From the NCBI GenBank assembly GCA_041396685.1, contig JAWKYD010000020.1, forward strand, positions 62,001-126,000: a stretch of 64,000 bases of DNA. Reading direction: 5' to 3'. Shown here piece after piece: positions 40,884-49,634 of the stretch. Numbering within the stretch: the first letter of the stretch is position 1; each line of letters opens with the position of its first letter. The notes below the pieces were generated by a model. That model saw nothing but the letters and a program-made list of their open reading frames with translations, made no database searches and had not been told where the DNA came from. The position numbers and the translations under genes are program-made. Origin of the DNA: JAUIAI01 sp041396685. GTDB lineage: Bacteria; Pseudomonadota; Gammaproteobacteria; Burkholderiales; Burkholderiaceae_E.

Positions 40884-40894
40884 GACGGAGCAAA

Positions 40895-41407
40895 TCAGGC
40901 GACGGCGAACGGCAGCGAATCCAGACTCGCCAGTGTCGCCAAGCAGGCGCTGCCGACTTCGATCCCCTTCTTCGTGAAATGCTCGCGGAAAAAGGCCTGA
41001 TGCTCGGCGTGCTCATGAAAGTCGCGCGGGGTGAGCACAGCCGAGAACACCGGCGTGTCGGTTTCGATCTGCACGCGCATGAGGCCGTCGATGACGGCCG
41101 AGGCCACAAACTCGTGCCGGTAGATGCCGCCGTTGACGACCAGACCGCAGGCAATGATCGCATCGAAACGTCCCGAACCCGCCAGCCGCTTGACGTGCAA
41201 CGGAATCTCGAACGCGCCGGGTACTTGGAACACGCGCAGCGCCTCGGCGGGAAGTCCGGCCCGCGCGAATTCGTTCCGGATGCCATCGATGGCATTGGAG
41301 ACGATGTCGGCATGCCAGCCGGATGCGACGATCGCGACGCGGGGTGGCCGCAGGCGCGGCGGATGGACGGCGCCAGCCGAGTGTAATGCTTGGGAAATCT
41401 GATTCAT
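40895..41407 (-). CDS. ribH2: 6,7-dimethyl-8-ribityllumazine synthase, RibH2 type
   Basis: Penultimate step of riboflavin synthesis. The 170-residue protein is of the RibH2 (type II, decameric) kind known from Brucella and Mesorhizobium: ASGWHADIVSNAIDG, VPGAFEIPLHVKRLA, NGGIYRHEFVASAVIDG, VQIETDTPVFSAVLTP and a His/Phe-rich HEHAEHQAFFREHF tail. In ordinary RibH the catalytic segment differs and the protein is usually linked to nusB, which is absent here. GAGGA lies before the ATG. An FMN riboswitch immediately upstream indicates control by flavin level; a strong hairpin follows the stop. Confidence 0.93.
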   Translation of the reverse strand: MNQISQALHSAGAVHPPRLRPPRVAIVASGWHADIVSNAIDGIRNEFARAGLPAEALRVFQVPGAFEIPLHVKRLAGSGRFDAIIACGLVVNGGIYRHEFVASAVIDGLMRVQIETDTPVFSAVLTPRDFHEHAEHQAFFREHFTKKGIEVGSACLATLASLDSLPFAVA

Positions 41408-41494
41408 GGAAGTCCTCGAACGAGTGGAACCAGGAATCAGGGCGCACGCACACGCACGAGCAAGCCGCAACCCGGCGGCGCATGCGTATGACGC

Positions 41495-41647
41495 GGTCTC
41501 TTTCATCCGGACTGTAACCGTCGGCTCTGGCTTCGAACCAGATCTGCTGACCCTGCCGGCGCTGACAGGCCGGACAGGCGCTCGCGGGCTTGCGCAGCAA
41601 ACGCTGCGGCTACCGCCGGTGGGGACTTCCACCCCGCCCTGAGAACG
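41495..41647 (-). promoter_or_regulatory. FMN riboswitch (RFN element) controlling ribH2
   Basis: Read on the minus strand, the 5' part contains CTCAGGGCGGGGTGGAAGTC and CCCCACCGGCGGTA. The 3' part contains GTCAGCAGATCTGG, GAGCCGACGGTTACAGTCCG and GATGAAAGAGA. These conserved FMN-aptamer segments are in the correct order with paired stems between them. The ribH2 ATG is 88 bases downstream. In between, GCCGC and GCGGC (41464-41479) can form a small hairpin, but there is no T-run, so the switch may act on translation initiation. FMN binding would reduce ribH2 expression. Confidence 0.95.
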
Positions 41648-41788
41648 CTGCCGGCCAGATTCGACCGACCGGACCATTATAGGGACCGACCGGCCCCGAG
41701 GGTATCGGCGGCGGGGCCAGCCGGCAATCGGGCGTGGCCGGACGCAATCCGGAACGGCACGGTGCGATCGTGCCGAACGATGTCGCGC

Positions 41789-42907
41789 TCAGCGCCCCAT
41801 CGCCGACAGCAGTTCCGGATTGACCACGAGATTGCGCACGCCGTGCGCATGGTCTTCTTTGAACACATTGCCCCGGCACCATTCGCCCACCGTCTCGATG
41901 TTCACCTTCGCGACATGGGGACGCACGCTCCACGTCACCTGGAACGGCGAGCCTTTCTCGTTGTAGCCGGGCCCGGTGGTCGACCCGGCGTACTGAACCG
42001 GAGCGCCGGTCCAATCCGGCATGTTCACGGCCTGATGCAGACCGTGACGTAGCTCGTGCGCGGCGAGTCGGTTGAAGTCGTACGCGTTGCGGTTCGTGAC
42101 CAGCACGTAGACCTGGGCTTCCACCCGCAGGTCCGGATTCTTGATCGCATCGTTCATGCAGGCGGCCAGCGTCGGCCCGGGTTCGACCTGGGCACTCGAG
42201 TAGACATAGTGCACTTCGATGGTGTCGCCGGGCCGCAGACCGCCGTGCTCGCTGGGACAGACCTCGCCGTGCAACGGCCCGAGTTCGGACTGCGCCAGCC
42301 TCCCCGAGTAGACGAAGCCACCCTGGTAACCGTGACCGTCGCCATTGCCCGCGTAGGTGGAGAACTCGCCACCCTTGTGCTCGGCGTTCTTGTGGAAGTG
42401 GATGTTGCACAGGTTCATCGTGTTCGACGGCGGCGCCGCAGTGAAACTGCGCGTATTGCTGCCGGCTCGCGATTCGATGTCGCGCGGGGCCTGCGGCCCG
42501 AAGCCCTTGTTGCGGGTGTTTGCTGCCAGCCGCTGGCGTTGCTGGGTGATGACCCGGTCATCGACTGCGACCGGATGGACGCCGGGGGCGCCATGTGTGC
42601 CGGCCGGGGGTGCGTGCCCGGCATCGCGGCCACCGCTGGCGTCGTGCGCGCCGTGACCCGCATGCGCGACGACGGCGGGCGTGGATATCTGTGCCGGATA
42701 GGCGGGAGCCGGCACGTGGGTGTCGGCCGGCGCCTGCAATGGCGCCGCTACCGGCCCGGCCGCCGCCGCGGGCCCGGCCGCCACCGGTCCGCCCAGATGC
42801 TGAACGGCCGCCGGCTGGCCGAGATTGCCCGTGTATACCTGTACGCAACCGGCAATGGCCGCGATTGCGCACACGAGCGCGAACCTGTTGAATCTGGTAG
42901 GTACCAT
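41789..42907 (-). CDS. Delta-class carbonic anhydrase-like lipoprotein
   Basis: Resembles the delta class of carbonic anhydrases, first described in marine diatoms and annotated in some bacteria, which hydrate CO2 to bicarbonate. The 372-residue precursor has a lipoprotein signal (IAGC, Cys21). A low-complexity Ala/Pro/His-rich linker (about 30-115) is followed by the catalytic domain. NLCNIHFHKNAEHKGGEF provides candidate zinc ligands His170, His172 and His177. TYAGNGDGHGYQGG, GDTIEVHYVYSSAQVEPGP, the GSTTGPGYNEKGSPFQVTWS region and ahead DHAHGVRNLV fit my memory of the family. GGGGA lies before the ATG. It would sit in the periplasm or on the outer membrane. The gene stands alone. Confidence 0.82.
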   Translation of the reverse strand: MVPTRFNRFALVCAIAAIAGCVQVYTGNLGQPAAVQHLGGPVAAGPAAAAGPVAAPLQAPADTHVPAPAYPAQISTPAVVAHAGHGAHDASGGRDAGHAPPAGTHGAPGVHPVAVDDRVITQQRQRLAANTRNKGFGPQAPRDIESRAGSNTRSFTAAPPSNTMNLCNIHFHKNAEHKGGEFSTYAGNGDGHGYQGGFVYSGRLAQSELGPLHGEVCPSEHGGLRPGDTIEVHYVYSSAQVEPGPTLAACMNDAIKNPDLRVEAQVYVLVTNRNAYDFNRLAAHELRHGLHQAVNMPDWTGAPVQYAGSTTGPGYNEKGSPFQVTWSVRPHVAKVNIETVGEWCRGNVFKEDHAHGVRNLVVNPELLSAMGR

Positions 42908-43154
42908 CGTAGCGATCCCCGTCGTCCTTCCCCCGCCCGCTCGCGCATCCAGAGCGGGCATCCTGCGGGGAAAATAGTCGAGCCTTCGCGTCTCGATCGC
43001 AAGAAAAGCGACCGTATTCCAGGCATTCGATCAGCGGTCGACCGATGGTCACGACCGGCGGCCGAGACAAGGGTACGGCCGCAGGCGGGGTCACCCGCGA
43101 TTGGCGCCGGATCGATAGAATGGGTGCAGAGGTCTGCCGCCACGAGGTCCTGTC

Positions 43155-43673
43155 ATGTCAGCCGAGTTCGAACCCATTTCCAGACTGCATCATTTCGCCT
43201 GGCGCTGCCGCGATGCCGAACAGACTCGCGCCTTCTACGAGGACATCCTGGGCCTGCCGCTGGCACACGTGATCCGTGCCGAGAACGTGCCCAGCACTGG
43301 CGAGCACTGTCCCTACGTGCATCTGTTCTTTTCGCTTGCTGACGGATCCTGCATCGCGTTCTTCGACCTCGGTGACGACCAGGCCGCGCAACCCTCGCCG
43401 AACACGCCGGCCTGGGTCAATCACTTCGCCATGAAAGTCCGTTCGCTCGAGTCGTTGCAACGTGCCAAGGCTCGTCTCGAGGCGGCCGGGGTCGAGGTGC
43501 TCGGCGTCACCGATCACGGCTTCGTTCGTTCCATCTACTTCTTCGATCCGAACGGCTTGCGGCTGGAGCTGACGGCCGACGTCGACGACGGCTTCGACAT
43601 CGAAGAGCACGACCGGGCCCGTCGAGAGCTCGACGCCTGGACGGCCGAGAAGGCCGAGCGCCGAGCGCGCTGA
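43155..43673 (+). CDS. VOC (glyoxalase/dioxygenase) family protein
   Basis: Single vicinal-oxygen-chelate protein, 172 residues, possibly an extradiol dioxygenase, isomerase or lyase; function is undetermined. Candidate metal-ligand positions are the histidine of LHHFAWRCRD (12-13), the histidine in WVNHFAMKV and the glutamate in GLRLELTAD near the end of the fold. The C-terminal 30 residues form a charged helix. GAGG precedes the ATG. It lies 70 bp upstream of a flavin monooxygenase gene and begins an apparent five- or six-gene operon, so it may act on a hydroxylated aromatic product. Confidence 0.85.
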   Translation: MSAEFEPISRLHHFAWRCRDAEQTRAFYEDILGLPLAHVIRAENVPSTGEHCPYVHLFFSLADGSCIAFFDLGDDQAAQPSPNTPAWVNHFAMKVRSLESLQRAKARLEAAGVEVLGVTDHGFVRSIYFFDPNGLRLELTADVDDGFDIEEHDRARRELDAWTAEKAERRAR

Positions 43674-43743
43674 ACGCTGCCTGAGAAGCCCTCCTGCCTG
43701 GCCCCCTTGCGGCCTACCGACGCATTCCCCGAAGGAGACATCC

Positions 43744-45489
43744 GTGCACCAGCCCGCGCTCTCGCAACATCGGGCCAGCTACTTCGAATACGAGACCTAC
43801 CCCTACGTGCGTCCGCCCGAGATGAGCGAGGACGTGGCCCGCCGACGCGAGGCGGTGATCGTCGGCGCGGGGCCGAACGGTCTCGTGCTCGCGATCCTGA
43901 TGGCGCGCCAGGGCGTGAAGCCGATCGTGATCGAAGCCGAAGCCCAGGTCTGCAGCGGCAGCCGTGCGCTGGCACTGGCGCGGCGCACGCTCGAGATCGT
44001 CGAGCAGTGCGGCGTTGCCGACGAGTTCCAGGCCGGCGCGCTGCTCTGGAAGGACGGCTACAGCTTCTACAAGGGCCGTGTCGTCCACCATCTGGACATT
44101 CCGTTCTCGCCGGACGACAAGTTCGCGCCGATGACCAATCTCGCTCAATGCATCATCGAGAAGATCCTCGTCGATCGTGCGCGCGAACTCGGCGTCGAGA
44201 TCCGTTTCCAGACCAAGCTGACCGGCCTCGAGATCGGCGACGACGGCGTCTCTCTGGAACTGGACACTCCCGAGGGGCCTTATGTGCTGGAGTCCGATTG
44301 GCTGGTGGCCTGCGATGGCGCTCGCTCGGCGGTGCGCCAGATGCAGGGTTTGCGCTTCGAGGGGCAGTCGTTCGAGAGCCGTTTCCTGATCGCCGACTTC
44401 AATATCGAGATCGATTCTCCCAACGGTCGGCGATGCTATTTCGATCCGCCCTGGCTGCCCGGTCAGAGCGTGCTGATGCACAAGGCACCCCACGGCGTCT
44501 GGCGGCTCGACTACCAGGTTCCGAAAGATGTCAGCGACGAGCAGGCGCTCGATCGCGACCGTATTCGCGAGCAGATCCAGGCGCATCTCGACTACATCGG
44601 CGTCGATGCGCCGTGGACCTTCGAATGGGTAACGCTGTACAAGCCGAACGCGCTGACCCTGGCCGACTACCGGCACGGTCGCGTACTCTATTGCGGCGAT
44701 GCGGCCCATCTGCTGCCGGTGTTCGGCGTGCGCGGCATGAATACCGGCGTGCAGGATTCCATCAACCTCGCCTGGAAGCTCGCCGCCGTGATCCGCGGAT
44801 GCGCGCCCGAGAGCCTGCTCGACACCTACAGCAGCGAGCGCGTCGCCGACGCGCGCCAGATCTGTATCGAGGCGGGCCGCAGCACCCGCATGATGGCGCC
44901 GCCCTCAGGCGGCTTTCGCATCATGCAGCAGGCGGTGCTGTCGCTCGCGCTCGACCGACCCTGGATACGCGGCCTGCTGCACTGGCGGACCTCCCACCCG
45001 ATCGACTACGCCGACAGCCCGCTGACCTGGCATGACGACACCGAGGCGGCGTTCGGCGCCGGACCGCGCCCGGGAGCGCCGCCGCGCAATGTCCGGCGCG
45101 GCAACGACACGGATCCCGAAGGCTTTCTACTCGACGCGGTACAGCCGACGTTCACGGTGCTGGTCTTCGGCGGCGACGAGGCGCAGTGGTGCGCTGCGCT
45201 CGACGACGCCCGTTCCCTGCGACAGGACGGCATCGACGTCCGCATCCTCGCCATCAGGCGCGATTCGGTCCGCCCGGCGGGCGCCGATGATGTCATCGCC
45301 GACGCCAGTGGTCATGTCCATGCCTGCTGGGGCGCCGATGACGGCGCGGGACGCGGCTCCGTCTATGTGCTGCGCCCCGATCAACACGTCGCCGCCCGTT
45401 GGAAGACCGGCTCGGCCGCGCGGGTGGCCGGCGTGGTCACGCGAGCGCTGTCGTCGGCGGGGCTGCGCGATGAAGCGCTTCGCGCCTGA
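43744..45489 (+). CDS. FAD-dependent aromatic monooxygenase, group A
   Basis: Class A flavoprotein hydroxylase of the MhpA/PheA/TfdB type; such enzymes add one oxygen to a phenolic ring using NAD(P)H. The 581 residues contain GxGxxG in VGAGPNGL (40-47), the DG motif Asp191-Gly192, the GD motif Gly318-Asp319 in YCGDAAHLLPVFG with the following RGMNTGVQDSINLAWKL, and a thioredoxin-like C-terminal domain (about 460-575). The start is GTG with AAGGAG nine bases upstream. It is followed 32 bp later by a DUF2783-like gene, a pairing I have seen with this monooxygenase type. The substrate is not predictable. Confidence 0.92.
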   Translation: MHQPALSQHRASYFEYETYPYVRPPEMSEDVARRREAVIVGAGPNGLVLAILMARQGVKPIVIEAEAQVCSGSRALALARRTLEIVEQCGVADEFQAGALLWKDGYSFYKGRVVHHLDIPFSPDDKFAPMTNLAQCIIEKILVDRARELGVEIRFQTKLTGLEIGDDGVSLELDTPEGPYVLESDWLVACDGARSAVRQMQGLRFEGQSFESRFLIADFNIEIDSPNGRRCYFDPPWLPGQSVLMHKAPHGVWRLDYQVPKDVSDEQALDRDRIREQIQAHLDYIGVDAPWTFEWVTLYKPNALTLADYRHGRVLYCGDAAHLLPVFGVRGMNTGVQDSINLAWKLAAVIRGCAPESLLDTYSSERVADARQICIEAGRSTRMMAPPSGGFRIMQQAVLSLALDRPWIRGLLHWRTSHPIDYADSPLTWHDDTEAAFGAGPRPGAPPRNVRRGNDTDPEGFLLDAVQPTFTVLVFGGDEAQWCAALDDARSLRQDGIDVRILAIRRDSVRPAGADDVIADASGHVHACWGADDGAGRGSVYVLRPDQHVAARWKTGSAARVAGVVTRALSSAGLRDEALRA

Positions 45490-45521
45490 AAGGCTGCAAA
45501 AAACCCTTCCGAGGAGCGACG

Positions 45522-45755
45522 ATGTCCGCCCTGAGCTTCGATGAGCTGGAATCTCTCTACGACGAACTGGCCACCGCGCTGGACTCGGTGCCCGAGCAAC
45601 GCGAGAGCGTGTTTCTCGCCAAGCTGGTGCTCAGCATGGCCCATGAGTTCGGTCACGCCGAGCGCGTCTCGGCACTGATCCGACAGTGCCTGCACGAACC
45701 ACACGACGACGCGTCCGCACCGCGCAGACTCGTCTGGGGAGAAAGCGATGTCTGA
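45522..45755 (+). CDS. DUF2783-like small protein
   Basis: A 77-residue, mostly helical protein resembling DUF2783, a short uncharacterised family often encoded next to flavin monooxygenases. Visible features are LDELESLYDELA-like FDELESLYDELATAL and a second helix, SVFLAKLVLSMAHEFGHAERV. GAGGAG lies before the ATG. It overlaps the start of the next gene by eight bases, so the two are translationally linked. It could be a small partner of the hydroxylase, but nothing in the sequence proves this. Family assignment is from memory. Confidence 0.7.
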   Translation: MSALSFDELESLYDELATALDSVPEQRESVFLAKLVLSMAHEFGHAERVSALIRQCLHEPHDDASAPRRLVWGESDV

Positions 45756-46920
45756 TGCCGCCCAACCGATCGCGCACCGCTGGGTGCATATCGCCTATGC
45801 CGAGGTCAGCAAGATGACCGAGAGCTACGGTTTCTCCGGCAGCCAGGGCACGGTCAATCTCGAGGGACTCCTGATCGAGCCCGCCCAGCGACGCTCGCGC
45901 ACCGTCTTCTTGATGATGCACCCGAGTTCCACCCTGCAGCTGTTGCCACTGCCGGCGGCGCTCGCGCAGGCCGGACACTCGGTGCTCTGCATGGGCAGCC
46001 GTTATGCGAAGAACGACACGCCACTGATCTTCGAGAAAGTCGCGCTCGATCTTGGCGCCGCGGTTCGCCATGCGCGCGAGCAACTCGGCTTTCGGAGCGT
46101 GGTGCTGCTCGGCTGGTCCGGTGGCGGCGCGCTGTCGATGTTCTATCAGTCGCAGGCCGAGAAGCCGACCATCACCGAAACACCGGCCGGCGATCCGGTC
46201 GACCTGAGCGCGGCCGATCTGCAGCCGGCGGATGCGGTCATTCTCGAAGCCGCACACCGGTCACGCGCCCACTGCCTGGCCGACTGGATCGACCCATCCG
46301 TGGTCGACGAGCACGACCCCGACCGGCGTGACCCGAGATTCGACCTCTATTCGCCCGATCTGCCGGTGCGCCCACCTTACCCGGCCGATTGGCTGGCCGA
46401 GTACCGGTCCGCACAGCTGGCGCGCATGCGCCGTATCACGGCCCGGGTCCAGGAGACGCTCGAGACCCTGCGCCGCCGTGGCACGGCTGAAGTGGAACGC
46501 GGCTTCGTCACGCACCGCACGATGGCCGAACCACGGTTCCTGGATGGCACGATCGATCCCAACGACCGTGTGATCGGCACCTGCTATCTCGGTGTCCCCG
46601 AAACCGTGAATACCGGGCCCGTCGGGCTCGGCCGGTTCTCGACGCTGCGCGCCTGGCTGTCGCAGTGGTCGCTCGATCACTCCCGCGCCGACGGCGAGAC
46701 CTGCGCCGCACGCATGCAAGCGCCACTGCTGGCGATCGAGCACACCGGCGACGACGCGGTTCCCCAGCCCGACATCTGGCTCATGCATGCCGCCGCCGCC
46801 AGTGCCGACAAGTCGATGCACCGGATCGCTGGCGCGAGCCACTACTTCGAGGGTCAGCCGGAGTTGTTGGCCGAATCGGTTAGATTGATCACTTCCTGGG
46901 CGGGCTCACGCTTCGGCTGA
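45748..46920 (+). CDS. Alpha/beta-fold hydrolase
   Basis: A 390-residue alpha/beta hydrolase of unknown substrate. The nucleophile elbow is GWSGGG with Ser124. The likely acid is in HTGDDAVPQPDIW and the catalytic histidine in GASHYFEG near the C-terminus. A long insert (about 140-280) between the elbow and the acid forms a lid-like domain. It has no signal peptide. It overlaps the DUF2783-like gene by eight bases. In the operon it could hydrolyse a ring-cleavage product or an ester; this is inference. Confidence 0.88.
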   Translation: MSDAAQPIAHRWVHIAYAEVSKMTESYGFSGSQGTVNLEGLLIEPAQRRSRTVFLMMHPSSTLQLLPLPAALAQAGHSVLCMGSRYAKNDTPLIFEKVALDLGAAVRHAREQLGFRSVVLLGWSGGGALSMFYQSQAEKPTITETPAGDPVDLSAADLQPADAVILEAAHRSRAHCLADWIDPSVVDEHDPDRRDPRFDLYSPDLPVRPPYPADWLAEYRSAQLARMRRITARVQETLETLRRRGTAEVERGFVTHRTMAEPRFLDGTIDPNDRVIGTCYLGVPETVNTGPVGLGRFSTLRAWLSQWSLDHSRADGETCAARMQAPLLAIEHTGDDAVPQPDIWLMHAAAASADKSMHRIAGASHYFEGQPELLAESVRLITSWAGSRFG

Positions 46921-46978
46921 TCCCGGGCAGGTTTTCAAAAGTCCTTACGGCCCGATGACGCTGAGCCGGTTCCACGAG

Positions 46979-47037
46979 GTGCGAGCCAAGCTTCGTTCGC
47001 GTCGTGGCCCGGCTCGCACGCGGCCCCGTTGCGGGCC
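46979..47037 (+). promoter_or_regulatory. Inverted repeats and candidate internal promoter in the catabolic operon
   Basis: The 155-bp gap between the two hydrolase genes has a nine-base inverted repeat (46979-46987 with 47011-47019, 23-base loop) and a second hairpin GGCCC/GGGCC (47022-47037, six-base loop). A TATGAT (47043-47048) that could be a -10 box follows, about 28 bases before the next ATG; no matching -35 is clear. The layout suggests an attenuation point or a terminator followed by a new promoter, so the operon may be two units. Confidence 0.35.
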
Positions 47038-47075
47038 TCCACTATGATCGGGCCATCGATCCCGGGAGCACGTCG

Positions 47076-47942
47076 ATGATTCTCTACAAAGGCATGGATG
47101 CACGTACGCTGGAAGCCCAATACAACCTCGGTGCCCTGCGGCCGGACCTGCCCGACGTCATGCAGCGCTGGCAGGAGCGCGCCGCCCGGCATGTCGCGAC
47201 CAGCGATGCGCGCGTCGATCTGCGTTATGGCGGGGGCGAACGCGAGCGTTTCGACTTCTTTCCGAGCGGCGACGCCAACGGTCCCCTGCTGGTCTATATC
47301 CACGGCGGATACTGGCAGCGCGGCGACAAAAACCTCTACAGCTGGATCTCGTCGGCATTCATGCGTCACGGCGTGTCGGTCGCGATTCCCAACTACGACC
47401 TCACGCCATCGGTCCGCATCGGCCGGATCGCGCCGCAGCTGCGTCGTGCCATGAGTCGCCTCTGGCACGACGCAGCAGCGCTCGGCTACGCGCGTGAGCG
47501 CATGCACGTGATGGGTCATTCGGCCGGTGGCCACCTGACCGCGATGATGATGGCCACCGACTGGCCCGCGGTCGATACCGCGCTGCCGGCCCGGTTGTTT
47601 CGTGCCGCCATGCCGATCTCGGGTCTGTTCGAGCTGGAACCGCTCGTACACACCACGATCAATGCCGGCCCACGCATGGACGTCGACGAGGCTCGCGCCG
47701 AAAGCCCGTGCAACCTGCCGCCGCTGACCGATGCACCTCAGTTGGTCATCGCCGGCGCCCGTGAGCCCGCCGAGTTGCTGCGCCAGTCCGACGATCACGC
47801 CGCCCGCATCCGCACCGACGCTCGCCGGGTCGAGCGCTACAACGTGCCGGATGCCGATCACTTCGACGAACTCGAGCCGCTGACCGACGAGAACAGCGTG
47901 TTGTTCGGCAAGGTCATGGCCTTGATCCACGCCTCGCAATGA
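47076..47942 (+). CDS. Alpha/beta hydrolase, kynurenine formamidase-like
   Basis: A 288-residue hydrolase of the group that includes arylformamidase (AFMID/KynB-like) and HSL-type esterases. The oxyanion-hole motif HGGYW is at 76-80, the nucleophile Ser149 in GHSAGGH, and the catalytic histidine in PDADHFDELEP. No tryptophan-degradation gene is nearby, so kynurenine formamidase activity is only one possibility. The ATG at 47076 is preceded by GGGAGC; the frame is open upstream. Its stop overlaps the CoA-transferase start by four bases (ATGA). Confidence 0.88.
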   Translation: MILYKGMDARTLEAQYNLGALRPDLPDVMQRWQERAARHVATSDARVDLRYGGGERERFDFFPSGDANGPLLVYIHGGYWQRGDKNLYSWISSAFMRHGVSVAIPNYDLTPSVRIGRIAPQLRRAMSRLWHDAAALGYARERMHVMGHSAGGHLTAMMMATDWPAVDTALPARLFRAAMPISGLFELEPLVHTTINAGPRMDVDEARAESPCNLPPLTDAPQLVIAGAREPAELLRQSDDHAARIRTDARRVERYNVPDADHFDELEPLTDENSVLFGKVMALIHASQ

Positions 47943-49171
47943 ACGACGTCACCCCCTCGAACCACGTCGACGACGACGCGCCGCTGACCGGCTATGTGAT
48001 CGCCGATTTCACGCGCGTGCTGTCGGGCCCCTACTGCACCCGCCTGCTGGCCGATCTCGGCGCCACCGTCATCAAGATCGAGCGGCCGGGCGAGGGTGAC
48101 GAGGTTCGTTACGTGCTGCCTCAACTCGATCCGCGGCGCGCGGACCGCAGTGCCTATTTCGCGCGCATGAATGCCGGCAAGCACGACATCGCGATCGACC
48201 TCTCCCATCCCGAAGCGCGTGAGCTGGTGCATGCACTGGTGCGCCGCGCCGACGTGGTGGTCGAGAATTTCTCGCCCGGAGTGATGGCCAAACTCGGTTT
48301 CGACGAACCGAGCCTGCGCCGCGTCAAGCCGGACCTGGTCTATTGCGCGATCTCCGGCTTCGGCCAGACCGGTCCGCTGGCCAGGCTGCAGGCCTACGCG
48401 CACCTGATCAATGCCTTCTCCGGCATGATGGAACTCGATCGGGCCGGTCAGTTCGCGCCGCGCGCTTCGAACCTGCAGGCCGCCGACGTGCTGGCGGGCG
48501 CCCATGCCTTTGGCGCGATCTGCGCGGCGTTGCTGCGCCGCGCGCGCACCGGCAAGGGGGCTTTCATCGACGTCTCCATGCTCGAATGCCTGGTCGCCGC
48601 CGACGACGTCAATTTTCCCGCCCTTCTCAACGGTCACCCGGTGGCACGTCAGCCGCGTGCCGGCATGCTCGTGCATGCGATCGGCGATCGCCACGTCGCC
48701 ATGCAGGTCAGCGGTGTGCCGTCGATGTGGACCCGGCTCACAGAGCTCATGAACCGCCCGGAACTGCGCGACGACGAGCGCTTCGCGACGCCGGCGGATC
48801 GGCGCCGCAACTGGTCGGCGCTGGCACCCCTCATCGGCGAATGGTTGCAGGGCTATGGCAGCGCCGAGGCGGCGCTCGAGGTGCTGCGCGAGGCCCGGTT
48901 GCCCAATGTACCCGTGCTGCATCCCGAGGAGCTGATCGAGCACGAGCACATGGACGCGCGGGGCGCGTTTCCGATCGTCGCCCATCCGGTGTCGGGAAGT
49001 GCGCGGGTCACCGCGACCCCGTTCCAACTCGACGGCTCGGCCGTCGTGCCGGCCGGACCGGTGCCCTACGAAATCGGCCAGCACACACGGGCCGTGCTGC
49101 GTGACTGGCTCGGCTATTCCGACGAGCGGATCGAGTCCCTGCTGGAATGCGGCGTCGTCGCAGGCTCGTGA
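47939..49171 (+). CDS. Class III (CaiB/BaiF family) CoA-transferase
   Basis: Transfers CoA between carboxylic acids through an enzyme-bound acyl anhydride. The 410 residues show RVLSGPYCTRLLADLGATVIK near the start and AYFARMNAGKHDIAIDL. The likely catalytic Asp183 lies in QAADVLAGAHAFGAI, where formyl-CoA transferase has Asp169. Translationally coupled to the upstream hydrolase. Such enzymes commonly activate succinate analogues or aromatic acids, so it could activate the product or substrate of this operon. Confidence 0.92.
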   Translation: MNDVTPSNHVDDDAPLTGYVIADFTRVLSGPYCTRLLADLGATVIKIERPGEGDEVRYVLPQLDPRRADRSAYFARMNAGKHDIAIDLSHPEARELVHALVRRADVVVENFSPGVMAKLGFDEPSLRRVKPDLVYCAISGFGQTGPLARLQAYAHLINAFSGMMELDRAGQFAPRASNLQAADVLAGAHAFGAICAALLRRARTGKGAFIDVSMLECLVAADDVNFPALLNGHPVARQPRAGMLVHAIGDRHVAMQVSGVPSMWTRLTELMNRPELRDDERFATPADRRRNWSALAPLIGEWLQGYGSAEAALEVLREARLPNVPVLHPEELIEHEHMDARGAFPIVAHPVSGSARVTATPFQLDGSAVVPAGPVPYEIGQHTRAVLRDWLGYSDERIESLLECGVVAGS

Positions 49172-49634
49172 GCCCGTCTCTTGGCAACGCGCCGATGCCA
49201 CCATTCGATCAATGGTGCGAGCGCGCCGCGCCGGCTTCGGATCGACCAGGCGGGTCGCCAGGCGGCGCCGAGGACGACATCCCAATCCGCGCGTGGATCA
49301 GGCCGCGCTTTGGACGGCGCTTGGTCGCACGGACGAGCGGTGGGGCACTGTTCGCTTGTCATGGCTGCTCGTTGATCTCCGACGATTCGCGACACGGAAG
49401 ACTCGGCGCGCCAGCCCCGACTGCCTGCGGCAGTCCCGGGCGGGTCGTCATCGGCCCGGACGCCGTTCGCCTGGCGCTCAGTATGCGGCCGGTGCTTTCG
49501 CGCGAACCCATGCCTGCGCCGCTCCGAGGGTTTACCATGGTCCGCCGTCGAGCGCGGGCTGGCGGGTGCCTTCCTGTGCCGGTCTTCCCGGATCCCCGAT
49601 CGCAACCCATTCGATGAGCGCGCGCGTGCTGCCC
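49172..49634. other. 463-bp gap with no gene recognised
   Basis: This lies between the CoA-transferase and the enolase-family gene, both rightward. Open frames on both strands are Arg/Pro-rich and unconvincing. A small inverted repeat CACCATT/AATGGTG with a five-base loop lies near 49200, some 30 bases past the CoA-transferase stop, and might mark the transcript end. The gap suggests that the enolase gene is a separate unit. Confidence 0.4.

Noticed and set aside
49147..49617. A 156-codon frame in the CoA-transferase/enolase gap
   Set aside because: Arg/Pro-rich, no ribosome-binding site, no recognisable motif; treated as non-coding.
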